Positions 8,398 through 16,399 of a stretch of DNA of 47,289 nucleotides are shown in pieces (within the stretch, counting starts at the first letter, position 1; every line of letters starts with the position of its first letter). The position numbers were made by a program, and so were the translations under genes. A model generated the notes under the pieces. It was given only the letters and a program-made list of their open reading frames with translations. It searched no databases and was not told the origin of the DNA. Source of the DNA: Gemmatimonas sp. (GTDB lineage: Bacteria > Gemmatimonadota > Gemmatimonadetes > Gemmatimonadales > Gemmatimonadaceae). Location of the stretch: assembly GCF_021298855.1 (NCBI RefSeq), contig NZ_JAJTHI010000038.1:1-47289 (forward strand). Reading direction: 5' to 3'.

Positions 8398-8423
8398 CCG
8401 CATGGTGAACGGCTGGAGAAGGT

Positions 8424-9263
8424 GTGAGTGATCTGCTGTTCCGGGGGCGCGGCGCCGATGTGGGCGTGCGCGCCCCCGCGTGGCGAGTGCGGCTCGCCGG
8501 GGCGCTGCTGGGACTGTTCCTCATGGAGCTGCTCTGGTCGCTGGGGGTGCTGTCGCTGCTGGGCGTGGGCGGTCTGATCACCCGCGCCGTCTTCCTGTTT
8601 GGCGGGGCACTGCTCGCCACCTCGGCCTGGGGGGCGTGGCTGTGGATGGCCACGGCGTGCGTGGTACTGGTGCACGGCGTCGTGGCGTACACCCCGCTGG
8701 CCAGCACGCTGTTTCAGCCGTTCGTGCGGCGTGACGCCCCCATGGCCGGCGCCCCGCCCGATGCCGTGGTCGTGTTCTCCGGCACCGTGACGCCGGAAGG
8801 GCGCGTCATGGGGCAGGCCCTGGAACGGCTGCTGTCCGGGGTGAGCGAGGCCAAACGCCGCGCCATTCCCACCATCGCGCTCTCCGTGGTGGGTGACGAG
8901 CGCGACGCCAGCATTCCCAACTCCGAGCGGGACCAGCGGGAACTCGTGGGCGCCTTTGCCCCGGAGCTGCAGCTCAAGTTCGTGGCGAATGTGCACAGCT
9001 CGCGAGACGAGGCGCTGGCCTTCGCGGCACTGGCGCGCACCCACGGCTGGCGTCGCGTGGTGGCCATCACGTCGGCCTCGCACACCCGCCGCGCCTGTGC
9101 CGCCCTCGAGCATGAGGGGCTGGCCGTGGAGTGCCTGCCAGCCATTTCCCGCAGCTTTGCCCCCTCGCGGCTGGAGAGCGCCAGCGACCGCCGCGCCGCC
9201 TTCCGCGAGGTCCTCTACGAAACGGCGGCCTCCCTGCTCTATCGGGCGCGGGGCTGGATGTAG
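8424..9263 (+). CDS. YdcF/SanA-like DUF218 membrane protein
   Basis: 279 residues from a GTG start close to a GGAGAAGG ribosome-binding sequence and 26 nt after the S9 stop, so cotranscription is likely. Three hydrophobic segments lie at residues ~22-90. The DUF218 domain follows: DAVVVFSGTVTPEGR, then NVHSSRDEALAFAALARTHG and AITSASHTRRACAALE. DUF218 proteins (SanA, ElyC, YdcF) are linked to envelope integrity and to handling of lipid-linked peptidoglycan or polysaccharide intermediates. The biochemical role is not settled. The first motif is FSG instead of the more usual LGG. Confidence 0.75.
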   Translation: MSDLLFRGRGADVGVRAPAWRVRLAGALLGLFLMELLWSLGVLSLLGVGGLITRAVFLFGGALLATSAWGAWLWMATACVVLVHGVVAYTPLASTLFQPFVRRDAPMAGAPPDAVVVFSGTVTPEGRVMGQALERLLSGVSEAKRRAIPTIALSVVGDERDASIPNSERDQRELVGAFAPELQLKFVANVHSSRDEALAFAALARTHGWRRVVAITSASHTRRACAALEHEGLAVECLPAISRSFAPSRLESASDRRAAFREVLYETAASLLYRARGWM

Positions 9264-9297
9264 CGGGGGCATGGCCGCGCCGGCCCGGGACAAGCGG

Positions 9298-9313
9298 TGT
9301 GATTTACCTCACA
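9298..9313 (+). promoter_or_regulatory. CRP/FNR-superfamily dyad TGTGA-N6-TCACA
   Basis: TGTGATTTACCTCACA is a perfect match to the E. coli CRP core (TGTGA, six bases, TCACA). It lies 35 bp after the YdcF-like stop and about 70-97 bp before the lipoprotein start, in the only gap where a promoter for that gene could be. The site is seen directly; binding by a CRP-type protein is inference. Confidence 0.5.
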
Positions 9314-9409
9314 GGCCGATGCACGTTTTGTGACAGAAGGTACTTTCAGGTGCTGGCCGCGCCCGGTACGTTCTTCCGAACGATGGCTCTCCTCTCCAAC
9401 CCGTCAATC

Positions 9410-10360
9410 ATGCACCGCTTTCGTGTTCGCCAGCGCGCTTCCGCCGCTGCGGTGTTTCTTTCGGCGCTGACGCTCGGCGCCTGCACCGACACCGCGTCCC
9501 TTGCGCGCGCCGACTCCCTGGCCGCCGCGCTGGCGTCGGCCACCGCCGAGCGTGACTCCCTGCAGGGGCTCGTGGCCGGCTCCGTGGCCGAAAAAGACCG
9601 GGCGCTCGCACAGGTGGTCGAAGCGTCCAAGTTCGCCGACCAGGTGGATGCCGAACTGCGCCTCGTACGCGGCATCAGCTCCAAGGTGGGCGTCAACACG
9701 AGCGACGAATCGGGGAAGACCGAGGCCGCGGCAGCCCAGAAGGACATCCTCGACCGCCTCACGCAGATGCGCCAGCGCCTGAACGCCCGCCAGGCGCAGG
9801 TACGGGCGCTCCTCGACACGCTGCGCACCATGCGTGCCGACTCGACCGCCGCCGCCACGCTGCTGGCTGATCTCAACTCGCGCCTCGAACAGCGGGACAA
9901 GGAAATCGCGGTGTTCCAGGAGGAGATCCGCTCGCTGCGCACGGCGAACGAGCAGCTGACCGCCGAGAAGGCCGTGCTCACCGACACCGTGAAGGCGATG
10001 GATGTGCGTGAGAACCGGGTGTTCTACGTCGTGGGCACACGCCGCCAGCTGCTCGCCGACGGCGTGGTGACCGAAGAGGGTGGCTCGCGCGGACTGCTCA
10101 TCGTGAAGCTCGGGAAGACGCTGGTACCGGCCCGCTCCCTCAACGAAGCGCGGTTTACTCGCGCCGATCGCCGCGAGGTGCTCACCATTCCACTGCCGCG
10201 CAACGACCGCCCCTATCGCATCGTGTCCCGCCATGACGCCGGGCTCATCGAAGCGGCCAAGAAGGAGAAGGACGGTTCGTTCCGCGGAGAGAACATCCGC
10301 ATCACCGATCCGGCCAAGTTCTGGGCGGCGTCGCGGTACCTGATCATCACGGAGAAGTAA
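9410..10360 (+). CDS. Coiled-coil lipoprotein
   Basis: 316 residues from this ATG; an in-frame ATG at 9383 would add nine residues. Lipobox LTLGAC puts the lipidated cysteine at residue 25. Residues ~30-200 are heptad-rich coiled coil (SLAAALASATAERDSLQGLV, QMRQRLNARQAQVRALLDTL, NEQLTAEKAVL). A compact C-terminal domain follows (FYVVGTRRQLLADGVV, then RADRREVLTIPL and ASRYLIITEK). I do not recognise a named family, although this layout is common among uncharacterised Gemmatimonadota and Bacteroidota lipoproteins. The likely location is the inner leaflet of the outer membrane. No Shine-Dalgarno is evident at either ATG. The CRP-type dyad upstream is the visible candidate regulator. Confidence 0.75.
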   Translation: MHRFRVRQRASAAAVFLSALTLGACTDTASLARADSLAAALASATAERDSLQGLVAGSVAEKDRALAQVVEASKFADQVDAELRLVRGISSKVGVNTSDESGKTEAAAAQKDILDRLTQMRQRLNARQAQVRALLDTLRTMRADSTAAATLLADLNSRLEQRDKEIAVFQEEIRSLRTANEQLTAEKAVLTDTVKAMDVRENRVFYVVGTRRQLLADGVVTEEGGSRGLLIVKLGKTLVPARSLNEARFTRADRREVLTIPLPRNDRPYRIVSRHDAGLIEAAKKEKDGSFRGENIRITDPAKFWAASRYLIITEK

Positions 10361-10382
10361 CGGCCGCGCGGTAGCGCGGCCG
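10361..10382 (+). terminator. Hairpin directly after the lipoprotein gene
   Basis: A perfect 9-bp stem (10361-10369 with 10374-10382, loop GGTA) begins at the base after the TAA stop. It is followed by GTTGATGAC rather than a T-run. The hairpin and the 22 bases after it closely match the reverse complement of 6190-6233. Confidence 0.55.
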
Positions 10383-10520
10383 TTGATGACAAGGGAGGGA
10401 GCAGGTGGCAGGGGGTCAGGGGGCGAGGCGGAAGGGGATTTCCCTTCGGCCTCGCCCCCTTCCGCATGCCCCTGTGCCCTTCGCCCTCATCACCGGCCCG
10501 CTGCTCCCTGCCGCGAAAAC
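10383..10520 (+). repeat. Second copy of the G-rich palindromic element
   Basis: GACAAGGGAGGGAGCAGG (or one-base variants) is shared with the 6.2-kb copy. Inside is an 18-bp inverted repeat with one mismatch (10419-10436 with 10442-10459, loop GATTT). The C-rich side ends in CTGCTCCCTGC at about 10502-10512. The right end overlaps the last ~10 codons of the minus-strand permease gene. Confidence 0.75.
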
Positions 10521-12127
10521 CGTCGGCACACCAGCAGCAGCACGGCACTGACCGCGGTCCAGTACGCGCCGCGCTGAAGGAGCGGTGCCCACGCCACCAC
10601 ACCATCGATGAGCAGGGGCGGCGGTTCCGCGAAGCGTACCCACCAGGCGCTCACCCCTTGACCATCCAGCACCACCGCCAGCACCCAGCCGGTAATGAGC
10701 AGCAGGTGCGCCGCCACCTTGTGGTCGAGCAGCAGGTGCACGGCGAGCGACAGCAGCGTGAGCTGCGCAAAGGGCAGCCAGAGCACGAACAGGCTCCACG
10801 CCACCCATTGGGCCAGCCACGCGGCACCGTGCGTGGTGGAGGCATCGCCGCGGAAGGCCGCCACCAGTAGCGCCGACACGGCCAGCGGCAGCACGATGCG
10901 CCCCTGCGCCAGCAACAGCCCCTGCACGCGCCCCAGCAGCAGCGCCGTACGCGATACCGGCAGGGCGGCCACCACCTCGTGCACGCGCACATCGCGATCT
11001 CGCCACACGAGTTCGCCGGCATACACGGTGGCCAGCAGGATGAGGAATAGGCGCGCGTGTTCGCTGACAAGCAGCAGGACGGCCACGAAGGGCGGTTCGC
11101 CCGCGGTCCTCGTGATGGGTCGCGCTGCCGCGTTGGCCGTGGCATTGAGTACCGCCAGCACACGGACAATGCGCCAGCCGCCATCGTGCACCATCCATGA
11201 GGCGGTGAAGCGGCGCAGCGAGGCGACGGCCGACGAGGCCCGTGAGAGGGTGCGTGTGGCATGGGCGTCGCGCATTGGCGACTCCGCACGGACCGGTTCG
11301 GTGAACGCCAGCGCGGCGTAGCGCCGCAGCACCAGCAGCAGCAGCGCAAGCGAGAGGGCGCTCCAGAGCAGGCGATTGGCAGCGATCACGCCGCGCCACG
11401 GCACCACGTCCGCAGTGCGCGCCGCTTCGCTCCACGCGCGTGTGGCCACCAGCACCGGTGCATTGCCGAAGGGGTCCAGCAGGGCGCCCACCGTGGCGAC
11501 CGCCGGCTGCGCCGCCAGCGCCAGCGCCAGTTGCCAGAGTCCCACCAGCGCCAGTGCCGCCGCCAGCACTCCCAGCACGCGCCGCGTGATCAGCGCGGCA
11601 CTTGCCAGCAGGATGGTGACCGTGAACACGGTGGGCACGGTGATGAGCAGGTAGGCACGTGCGCCCCCCTGCGCTGCGGCCCCCACGGCGCCGCCGGCGA
11701 GTGCGGTGCCCACCACCACCCCCAGCGGCATGGCGGCATACACGGCCAGCATCACCACCAGCGCCGCTGCCAGCCGCGCCAGAAACCAGGTGCGCGGATC
11801 GAGCCCACTCGTGGCCACGAGCGCCCGCGTGCGCTGCGCTTCGTCGCGCAGCATGGCGGTGGTGGCGATCATGGTGGTGATCACCTGACCGAACGCGGTG
11901 AGACCGCCGAACGCGAGCAGCAGCGCCCACGGGGCGGTGCGCGGCACGGCGCCGCGGTTGCCGACCAGCTCCACCGCACTGGACGACGCGTACCCCAGCG
12001 CCAGCAGAAAGAAGACGAGCGCATAGAGCGTGGTGAGCGGCTCGCGCTGCTGCGCCCGCACCTCGAACCAGAGCACCGCGCGAACGTGTGTCCATCGCCG
12101 CAGCCCCGACGTACTGGTGCGCTTCAT
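10490..12127 (-). CDS. ABC-2-like multi-pass membrane permease
   Basis: 545 residues from the ATG at 12127, 10 nt after the DUF983 stop. The protein has about a dozen hydrophobic segments in two similar halves. Each half has a periplasm-facing start (VLWFEVRAQQREPLTTLYAL; SEHARLFLILLATVYAGELVW). A charged loop, RDRDVRVHEVVAALPVSRT, resembles the conserved cytosolic coupling segment of ABC-2 permeases. No ATPase gene lies in this operon, so either a distant ATPase serves it or it works without one. The last residues (RRFSRQGAAGR) are encoded by the arm of the G-rich repeat element. Confidence 0.6.
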   Translation of the reverse strand: MKRTSTSGLRRWTHVRAVLWFEVRAQQREPLTTLYALVFFLLALGYASSSAVELVGNRGAVPRTAPWALLLAFGGLTAFGQVITTMIATTAMLRDEAQRTRALVATSGLDPRTWFLARLAAALVVMLAVYAAMPLGVVVGTALAGGAVGAAAQGGARAYLLITVPTVFTVTILLASAALITRRVLGVLAAALALVGLWQLALALAAQPAVATVGALLDPFGNAPVLVATRAWSEAARTADVVPWRGVIAANRLLWSALSLALLLLVLRRYAALAFTEPVRAESPMRDAHATRTLSRASSAVASLRRFTASWMVHDGGWRIVRVLAVLNATANAAARPITRTAGEPPFVAVLLLVSEHARLFLILLATVYAGELVWRDRDVRVHEVVAALPVSRTALLLGRVQGLLLAQGRIVLPLAVSALLVAAFRGDASTTHGAAWLAQWVAWSLFVLWLPFAQLTLLSLAVHLLLDHKVAAHLLLITGWVLAVVLDGQGVSAWWVRFAEPPPLLIDGVVAWAPLLQRGAYWTAVSAVLLLVCRRFSRQGAAGR

Positions 12128-12137
12128 GGGCGCCAGG

Positions 12138-12590
12138 TCAGAGGTGCGGGAGCTCCCGGTCGCCCACGTCGCCGCCACGCTGGTGCCACTCGAGCTCCTC
12201 GCGCGTGAGCGGACGCATGGCCAGGTCCACCGCCAGCCACGTGGTCTTGGCGAACGGATAACAGAGCAGGCACCCCGCCAGCATGAGGGCGCCGGTCACG
12301 TACGTGAGCAGATCCCAGGGGGGATCGGGCCACGTGAACACCACGAAGGCGCACACGCACACGAACAGAATGAGTTCGACCGCGATGAGGTTGAACAGGT
12401 AGGCGCCAACGAAGTAGTCGGCTTCGCCGCGCTCCATGCGCAACCCGCAACCAGGGCAGTTGGTCTTGAGCTGAAAGAAGGACGCGAAGATGCGACCGCC
12501 GCCGCAGTGCGGGCAGCGCAACCGCAGCGCCCGGGTCATGAGCTGCGTGACCGAGGCGCGCGGCAGGTCGAGCGCCAGCGTGGCCGTCAT
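12138..12590 (-). CDS. DUF983 zinc-ribbon membrane protein
   Basis: 150 residues. Two CXXC pairs, C26/C29 (RCPHCGGGRIFASFF) and C45/C48 (TNCPGCG), form the rubredoxin-like zinc site of DUF983. EADYFVGAY and two or three hydrophobic helices follow (LFNLIAVELILFVCVCAFVV; VTGALMLAGCLLCYPF). The family occurs widely in Alphaproteobacteria and others, sometimes beside cytochrome oxidase genes, with no settled function. The ATG overlaps the stop of the upstream hydrolase gene (ATGA), so translation is probably coupled. Confidence 0.85.
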   Translation of the reverse strand: MTATLALDLPRASVTQLMTRALRLRCPHCGGGRIFASFFQLKTNCPGCGLRMERGEADYFVGAYLFNLIAVELILFVCVCAFVVFTWPDPPWDLLTYVTGALMLAGCLLCYPFAKTTWLAVDLAMRPLTREELEWHQRGGDVGDRELPHL

Positions 12591-13705
12591 CGCTGCGGCA
12601 ACGTGGTGAGAAACTCGCGCAGGTACGCTCCCCAGACGCGCGGGAGCGAATGCGTGCCATGACCGCGGGTCTCCGGCCCGATGGGCAGCAGAATGAAGCG
12701 GGTCTTCGGCATGCGCGCCGCCAGCGCCTCGGCGAGCCCCAGCTCCGGGGGATTCACCTGATCATCGGCGGAGTTGATGAAGAGCGCCGGTGCACTGATG
12801 CGGGCCAGATGCGGCGACGGATCGTAGTCGCGCGACGCGTCGAACTGATACAGGAAATCGTTGGCGTCGGTACTGCGCATGCGGGCGTCGAGGTAGGCGC
12901 GAATGACCGAATCGGCCTGGTCGCGCGTGGGCGCCTGCGCCTGCTGCACGAGCGGTGCACTCGACATGATGTACAGCATCATCTGCGCCGCCCGTAGTCC
13001 CGGCGGCTGGCTGGTGTAGTTGCCGCCGTTCCACGCCGGGTCGGCGCGAATCGCGTCCATGGCCATCGTGCGGATCATGCGGTTGCGGCCGGCAATCTGC
13101 GTGGGCACGCAGGCAAACGGCGCCAGCCCGTCCATGAACGTGGGATAGCTGTACCCCCACATCCATCCGTGCATGCACCCCATGGACGTGCCCATGATGA
13201 GGCGCAGGTGGTTCACCCCCAGATGTTCGGTGACCAGCCGATACTGCGCCGCCACCATGTCGGCGTAGCCGTACCGGGGGAACGCCGCCTTGAGCCCGCT
13301 GCTGGGCTTGCTTGACCCGCCGTGACCAATGCCGTCGGGGAGGATGATGTAGTACCGGCTGCTGTCGAGCAGCTGCCCGGGCCCGAACAGCTCCCCCGCG
13401 TAGCTGGCCGACAGGAAGCCGCGCCCGCTGCCACCGGTGCCGTGCAGAATGAGCACGGCGTTGCGCACCACCCCGCGGCTGTCGCGCTGCGGACGTCCCA
13501 GCGTGGTGTAGTGCAGCGTGAGTTCGGGGAGGGTATCACCGGTACGAAACACGAAGTTCCGCACCCGATAGTCGCCCTGGGTGCCGGCCTGGGACCAGCC
13601 GGAAGCGGGTTGCGCAGGAAGCGGCCGCACGGCGAGGGCGGCGCAGACGGCGAGCGTCGTGAGGGCAAGCGCACGGCGCGAAATCGGGGATCGGGTACGT
13701 AGCAT
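12587..13705 (-). CDS. Secreted MetX-like alpha/beta hydrolase
   Basis: 372 residues with a signal peptide (RRALALTTLAVCAALA, cleaved after LPAQ). The fold matches the homoserine O-acetyltransferase (MetX) branch: LHYTTLGRPQ, NAVLILHGTGGSG, LPDGIGHGGSSKPS, and the nucleophile elbow MGTSMGCMHGWMWG with S174. Compare MetX GGSMGGMQ. Acid and base candidates are D314/D315 (NSADDQVNPP) and H349 or H352 (RGHGTHSL). Export to the periplasm argues against methionine synthesis and for a hydrolase or esterase using the same fold. It leads a three-gene overlapping operon with the DUF983 and permease genes. The frame is open to 13801, but the chosen ATG gives the signal peptide. Confidence 0.8.
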   Translation of the reverse strand: MLRTRSPISRRALALTTLAVCAALAVRPLPAQPASGWSQAGTQGDYRVRNFVFRTGDTLPELTLHYTTLGRPQRDSRGVVRNAVLILHGTGGSGRGFLSASYAGELFGPGQLLDSSRYYIILPDGIGHGGSSKPSSGLKAAFPRYGYADMVAAQYRLVTEHLGVNHLRLIMGTSMGCMHGWMWGYSYPTFMDGLAPFACVPTQIAGRNRMIRTMAMDAIRADPAWNGGNYTSQPPGLRAAQMMLYIMSSAPLVQQAQAPTRDQADSVIRAYLDARMRSTDANDFLYQFDASRDYDPSPHLARISAPALFINSADDQVNPPELGLAEALAARMPKTRFILLPIGPETRGHGTHSLPRVWGAYLREFLTTLPQR

Positions 13706-13830
13706 GATCTGGAAGATACCGAAACGCACCGGCAGCGCAGTACCGACGCGCGGCCCGGGCACAAATGGTGACCGTCGGGCCAGGTGCGCGGTGCTTGCCA
13801 TCCGGTTCCTCGCCTGTAGCTTCGCTTGCT

Positions 13831-15306
13831 GTGAGTGCCACCCAGGTCTGCCCCCTGTGCGGGGCCGAATACGACGAGGGCATCGGGTTCTGTTCGCAGG
13901 ACGGTACCCCGCTGGTCCCGCAATCCGAAGCCAACCTCATCGGCAAGATGGTGGGCGGCCGGTACCGCATCATCCAGCAGCTGGGTGAGGGGGGGATGGG
14001 ACAGGTGTATCTGGCCGAGCATGTGCGCATGAAGCGCAAGAGCGCCATCAAGATCATGCGACCGGCACTGGTGCACGAACCGGAGGCGTTGCAGCGCTTC
14101 ACCCGCGAAGCCGAGAATGCCTCGAAGATTTCGCACCCCAATGTCGCGAGCATCTTCGACTTCGGTGAAACCGACGAGGGGCTGGTGTACCTCGCCATGG
14201 AGTACATCGAAGGGGAGGCGCTCTCGACGCTGCTCAAGCGCGAGATTGCCATGCACCCGGTGGTGGGGGCCGACATCGTGGCGCAGGCCGCCGACGCGCT
14301 GCAGGCCGCGCATGATTTGGGGATCCTGCACCGCGATATCAAGCCCGACAACATCATGATCGCCAAGCGCCCCGACGGCACGTTCGTCGTGAAGCTGGTG
14401 GATTTCGGCATTGCGCGCACGATGGAGCGCGGCACGCAGCAGGTCACGCGGACGGGCTTCGCGGTGGGGACCCCCGAGTACATGTCGCCGGAGCAGCTGT
14501 CGGGGGATGTGCTGGACTCGCGCTCCGACCAATACTCGCTGGCGCTGGTGGCGTTCATTGCGCTTACGGGGCACGAGGCCTTCGCCAATGCCTCGTCGAA
14601 GGAGTCGCTCATTGCCCGGCTCACGAGCCGGCCGCGCCGCCTCGAGGAAGTGCGGGACGATCTCGACTGGCCGAACAGCTTGCAGGCGGTGTTCGATAAG
14701 GCGCTGGCTCCCGATCCGGGCGACCGCTATCCCTCTGTGGCGGAGTTCGGGGTGGCGCTGGCGAACGCCGTGGAGGAGATGACGCCCACGCAGACGGCGG
14801 AGATGTACCGGCACGCGCTGGGGCAGCGCATGCTGCATGTGGCGTCGCGCACCCCGGTGGACAACTCGAGTCTGCGCACGCCGGCCAAGGCCGTCTCCAC
14901 GCAGAAGACCAAGGCGCAGAAGGCGGAGGCCAAGCGCCGCAAGGACCCGGTGGCGGTGCGGCGCCGGCAGTCGATCTTCCCCTACATCGTCATGGCCGGC
15001 GCCATGACGTACGGCGTGTGGTTCTACGGTTCGAAGCAGCCGTCGGGGCTGGCGCGCGAATTGGCCGACCAGATCAGCGCCATGGGCGCGTCGGCGAAGG
15101 CGATGGTGGGGAAGGTCACCGGCGGCAAGGCCGACAGCGTCTCGTCGGCGACAACGACGGCTCCGGCCGCGGCCGCGTCGCGCAAGCCAAGGAAGAAGGT
15201 GGCGGCGGACAGTGGCGCGAGCGCCACCCCGGGGGCCGATACACAGGCGGCGCCGAGCGCGGATACGGCGGCGCCGGTGGTGGTGCCGCCGGATACGACG
15301 GGGTAG
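13831..15306 (+). CDS. Zinc-ribbon Ser/Thr protein kinase (PknB-like)
   Basis: 491 residues from a GTG start. The N terminus is a short ribbon, CPLCG (C7, C10) then FCSQDGTPL (C21), with an Asp where a fourth Cys might be. The kinase domain covers residues ~45-330: glycine loop GEGGMGQVYLA, catalytic K74 in SAIKIM, HRDIKPDN with D169, DFG with D191, then GTPEYMSPEQLSG and RSDQYSLALVAF. A single membrane segment sits at ~383-400 (IFPYIVMAGAMTYGVWFY). It is followed by an Ala/Pro/Lys-rich tail of ~90 residues, presumably periplasmic and without PASTA repeats. It is a Hanks-type kinase that may sense something outside through its low-complexity tail. Divergent from the hydrolase operon across 125 bp. 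Confidence 0.92.
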   Translation: MSATQVCPLCGAEYDEGIGFCSQDGTPLVPQSEANLIGKMVGGRYRIIQQLGEGGMGQVYLAEHVRMKRKSAIKIMRPALVHEPEALQRFTREAENASKISHPNVASIFDFGETDEGLVYLAMEYIEGEALSTLLKREIAMHPVVGADIVAQAADALQAAHDLGILHRDIKPDNIMIAKRPDGTFVVKLVDFGIARTMERGTQQVTRTGFAVGTPEYMSPEQLSGDVLDSRSDQYSLALVAFIALTGHEAFANASSKESLIARLTSRPRRLEEVRDDLDWPNSLQAVFDKALAPDPGDRYPSVAEFGVALANAVEEMTPTQTAEMYRHALGQRMLHVASRTPVDNSSLRTPAKAVSTQKTKAQKAEAKRRKDPVAVRRRQSIFPYIVMAGAMTYGVWFYGSKQPSGLARELADQISAMGASAKAMVGKVTGGKADSVSSATTTAPAAAASRKPRKKVAADSGASATPGADTQAAPSADTAAPVVVPPDTTG

Positions 15307-15308
15307 CG

Positions 15309-15324
15309 GCGGCCTGAAGGCCGC
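15309..15324 (+). terminator. Short hairpin after the kinase gene
   Basis: A 7-bp stem (15309-15315 with 15318-15324) starts three bases after the kinase stop. No T-run follows. It probably contributes to 3' end formation together with the longer hairpin at 15331. Confidence 0.35.
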
Positions 15325-15330
15325 TGACGG

Positions 15331-15402
15331 CGTAAAGAGTAAAGCGTTGCCACCCAACCACACCGCGCGGCGCAGTCAGGTGGCAACGCGTTACTCCTTA
15401 CG
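15331..15402 (+). repeat. 24-bp inverted repeat
   Basis: 15331-15354 and 15379-15402 are reverse complements with two mismatches out of 24, separated by a 24-nt loop. It is much longer than a normal terminator stem and has no T-run. It lies in the 322-bp gap between the kinase and DUF1028 genes. Confidence 0.8.
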
Positions 15403-15501
15403 GGTTCCCGCGCGCAGCGCGCCCCTTACTTCCCCGCGGCGGGGGTGCGCGACGGACCGCTGGCCCGTTCACGGGTGACAATCTTGAGTGGAGCGTGGTG
15501 G

Positions 15502-15598
15502 ATGGATGTGACACATACCCACGACCTTCCACAGACGACCCCACACCCTGAATGGGTGTCGCTGTCAGCCGGGCACGCGAGTCTGCCGGCTGGTTGCC
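15502..15598 (+). repeat. Dispersed ~70-bp repeat, copy A (diverged)
   Basis: Shares the ordered blocks CCACGAC, ACGAC, ACCCTGAATGGG and GTCAG, with the same spacing, with the copies at 22981 and 23241. After the core, GCCGGCTGGTTG also matches GGCGGCTGGTG in copy B. The element ends just before the DUF1028 start at 15629 and probably contains or abuts that promoter. Confidence 0.6.
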
Positions 15599-15628
15599 CC
15601 CCACCTCCCCGCACATTGATTCCCCCGC

Positions 15629-16399
15629 ATGCGTTTCTCCCTTCTCGCCCTTCTCGCCGGCCTCGCCATCGCGCCGGCGCTCCCCGCTCAACAGGCGGAC
15701 CGGAACTTCTCCACCCTGCCGCCGGCCCCCTGGCCGCCGGTGGCCACCTTCTCCATCCTCGGCTACGACCCGGCCACCGGTGAAGTGGGCGGTGCGGTGC
15801 AGAGCCGCGTCTTCTCGGTGGGCAATGGCGTGCTCTGGGGCGAGGCCGACGTGGGGGTGGTGGCTACGCAGGCCATCGTGGATGTGAGCTACGGACCGCA
15901 GGCGCTCGCCCTGCTGCGCGGAGGCGCGAAACCGGCCGACGTGGTGAAGCAGGTGTGGGAACGTGATCCCGATCCGCGCCCGGAGAATTGGACCAAGCAG
16001 GGGCGCCAGTTCGCCGTGATCGATGCGCGCGGCACCGTGGCCGCCTACACCGGCCCCAAGGCCAGCGAATGGGCCGGTGACAAGCAGGGCGCCTACTGCA
16101 CCGCGCAGGGCAACATACTGGCCGGCCCCGAGGTGGTGAACGCCATGGTGAAGGCGTTCGAAACCACCGAGGGTCACCTGTCGCTGCGCCTGCTCGCGGC
16201 GCTCGAGGCCGGTCAGGCCGCCGGCGGCGACAAGCGCGGCATGCAGAGCGCCGCCATGCTCATCGTGAAGAAGAATGGTGGCGTATGGCTCAACAACGAT
16301 GTAGTGCTGCGCCTGCAGGTGGACGACAGCGCGGAGCCCATCAAGGAACTGCGGCGCCTGGTGGAGAAGGCCGCGACCATGCGGAGACCGCGGCGATGA
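15629..16399 (+). CDS. Secreted DUF1028 (Ntn-hydrolase-like) protein
   Basis: 256 residues with a signal peptide (RFSLLALLAGLAIAPALPAQ). DUF1028 signatures follow: ATFSILGYDPATGEVGGAV, GVLWGEADVGVVATQA, YGPQALALLRGG, RQFAVIDARG and YCTAQGNILAG. The domain has an Ntn-hydrolase-like fold and is often found in peptidase or peptidoglycan-related settings, but its reaction is not established. The C terminus is Arg-rich. The stop overlaps the next ATG (ATGA), so the two genes are translationally coupled. Confidence 0.85.
   Translation: MRFSLLALLAGLAIAPALPAQQADRNFSTLPPAPWPPVATFSILGYDPATGEVGGAVQSRVFSVGNGVLWGEADVGVVATQAIVDVSYGPQALALLRGGAKPADVVKQVWERDPDPRPENWTKQGRQFAVIDARGTVAAYTGPKASEWAGDKQGAYCTAQGNILAGPEVVNAMVKAFETTEGHLSLRLLAALEAGQAAGGDKRGMQSAAMLIVKKNGGVWLNNDVVLRLQVDDSAEPIKELRRLVEKAATMRRPRR

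Noticed and set aside
13213-15363. 716-residue minus-strand frame across the hydrolase and kinase
   Set aside because: Antisense to the kinase and out of frame with the hydrolase; no coherent domain.
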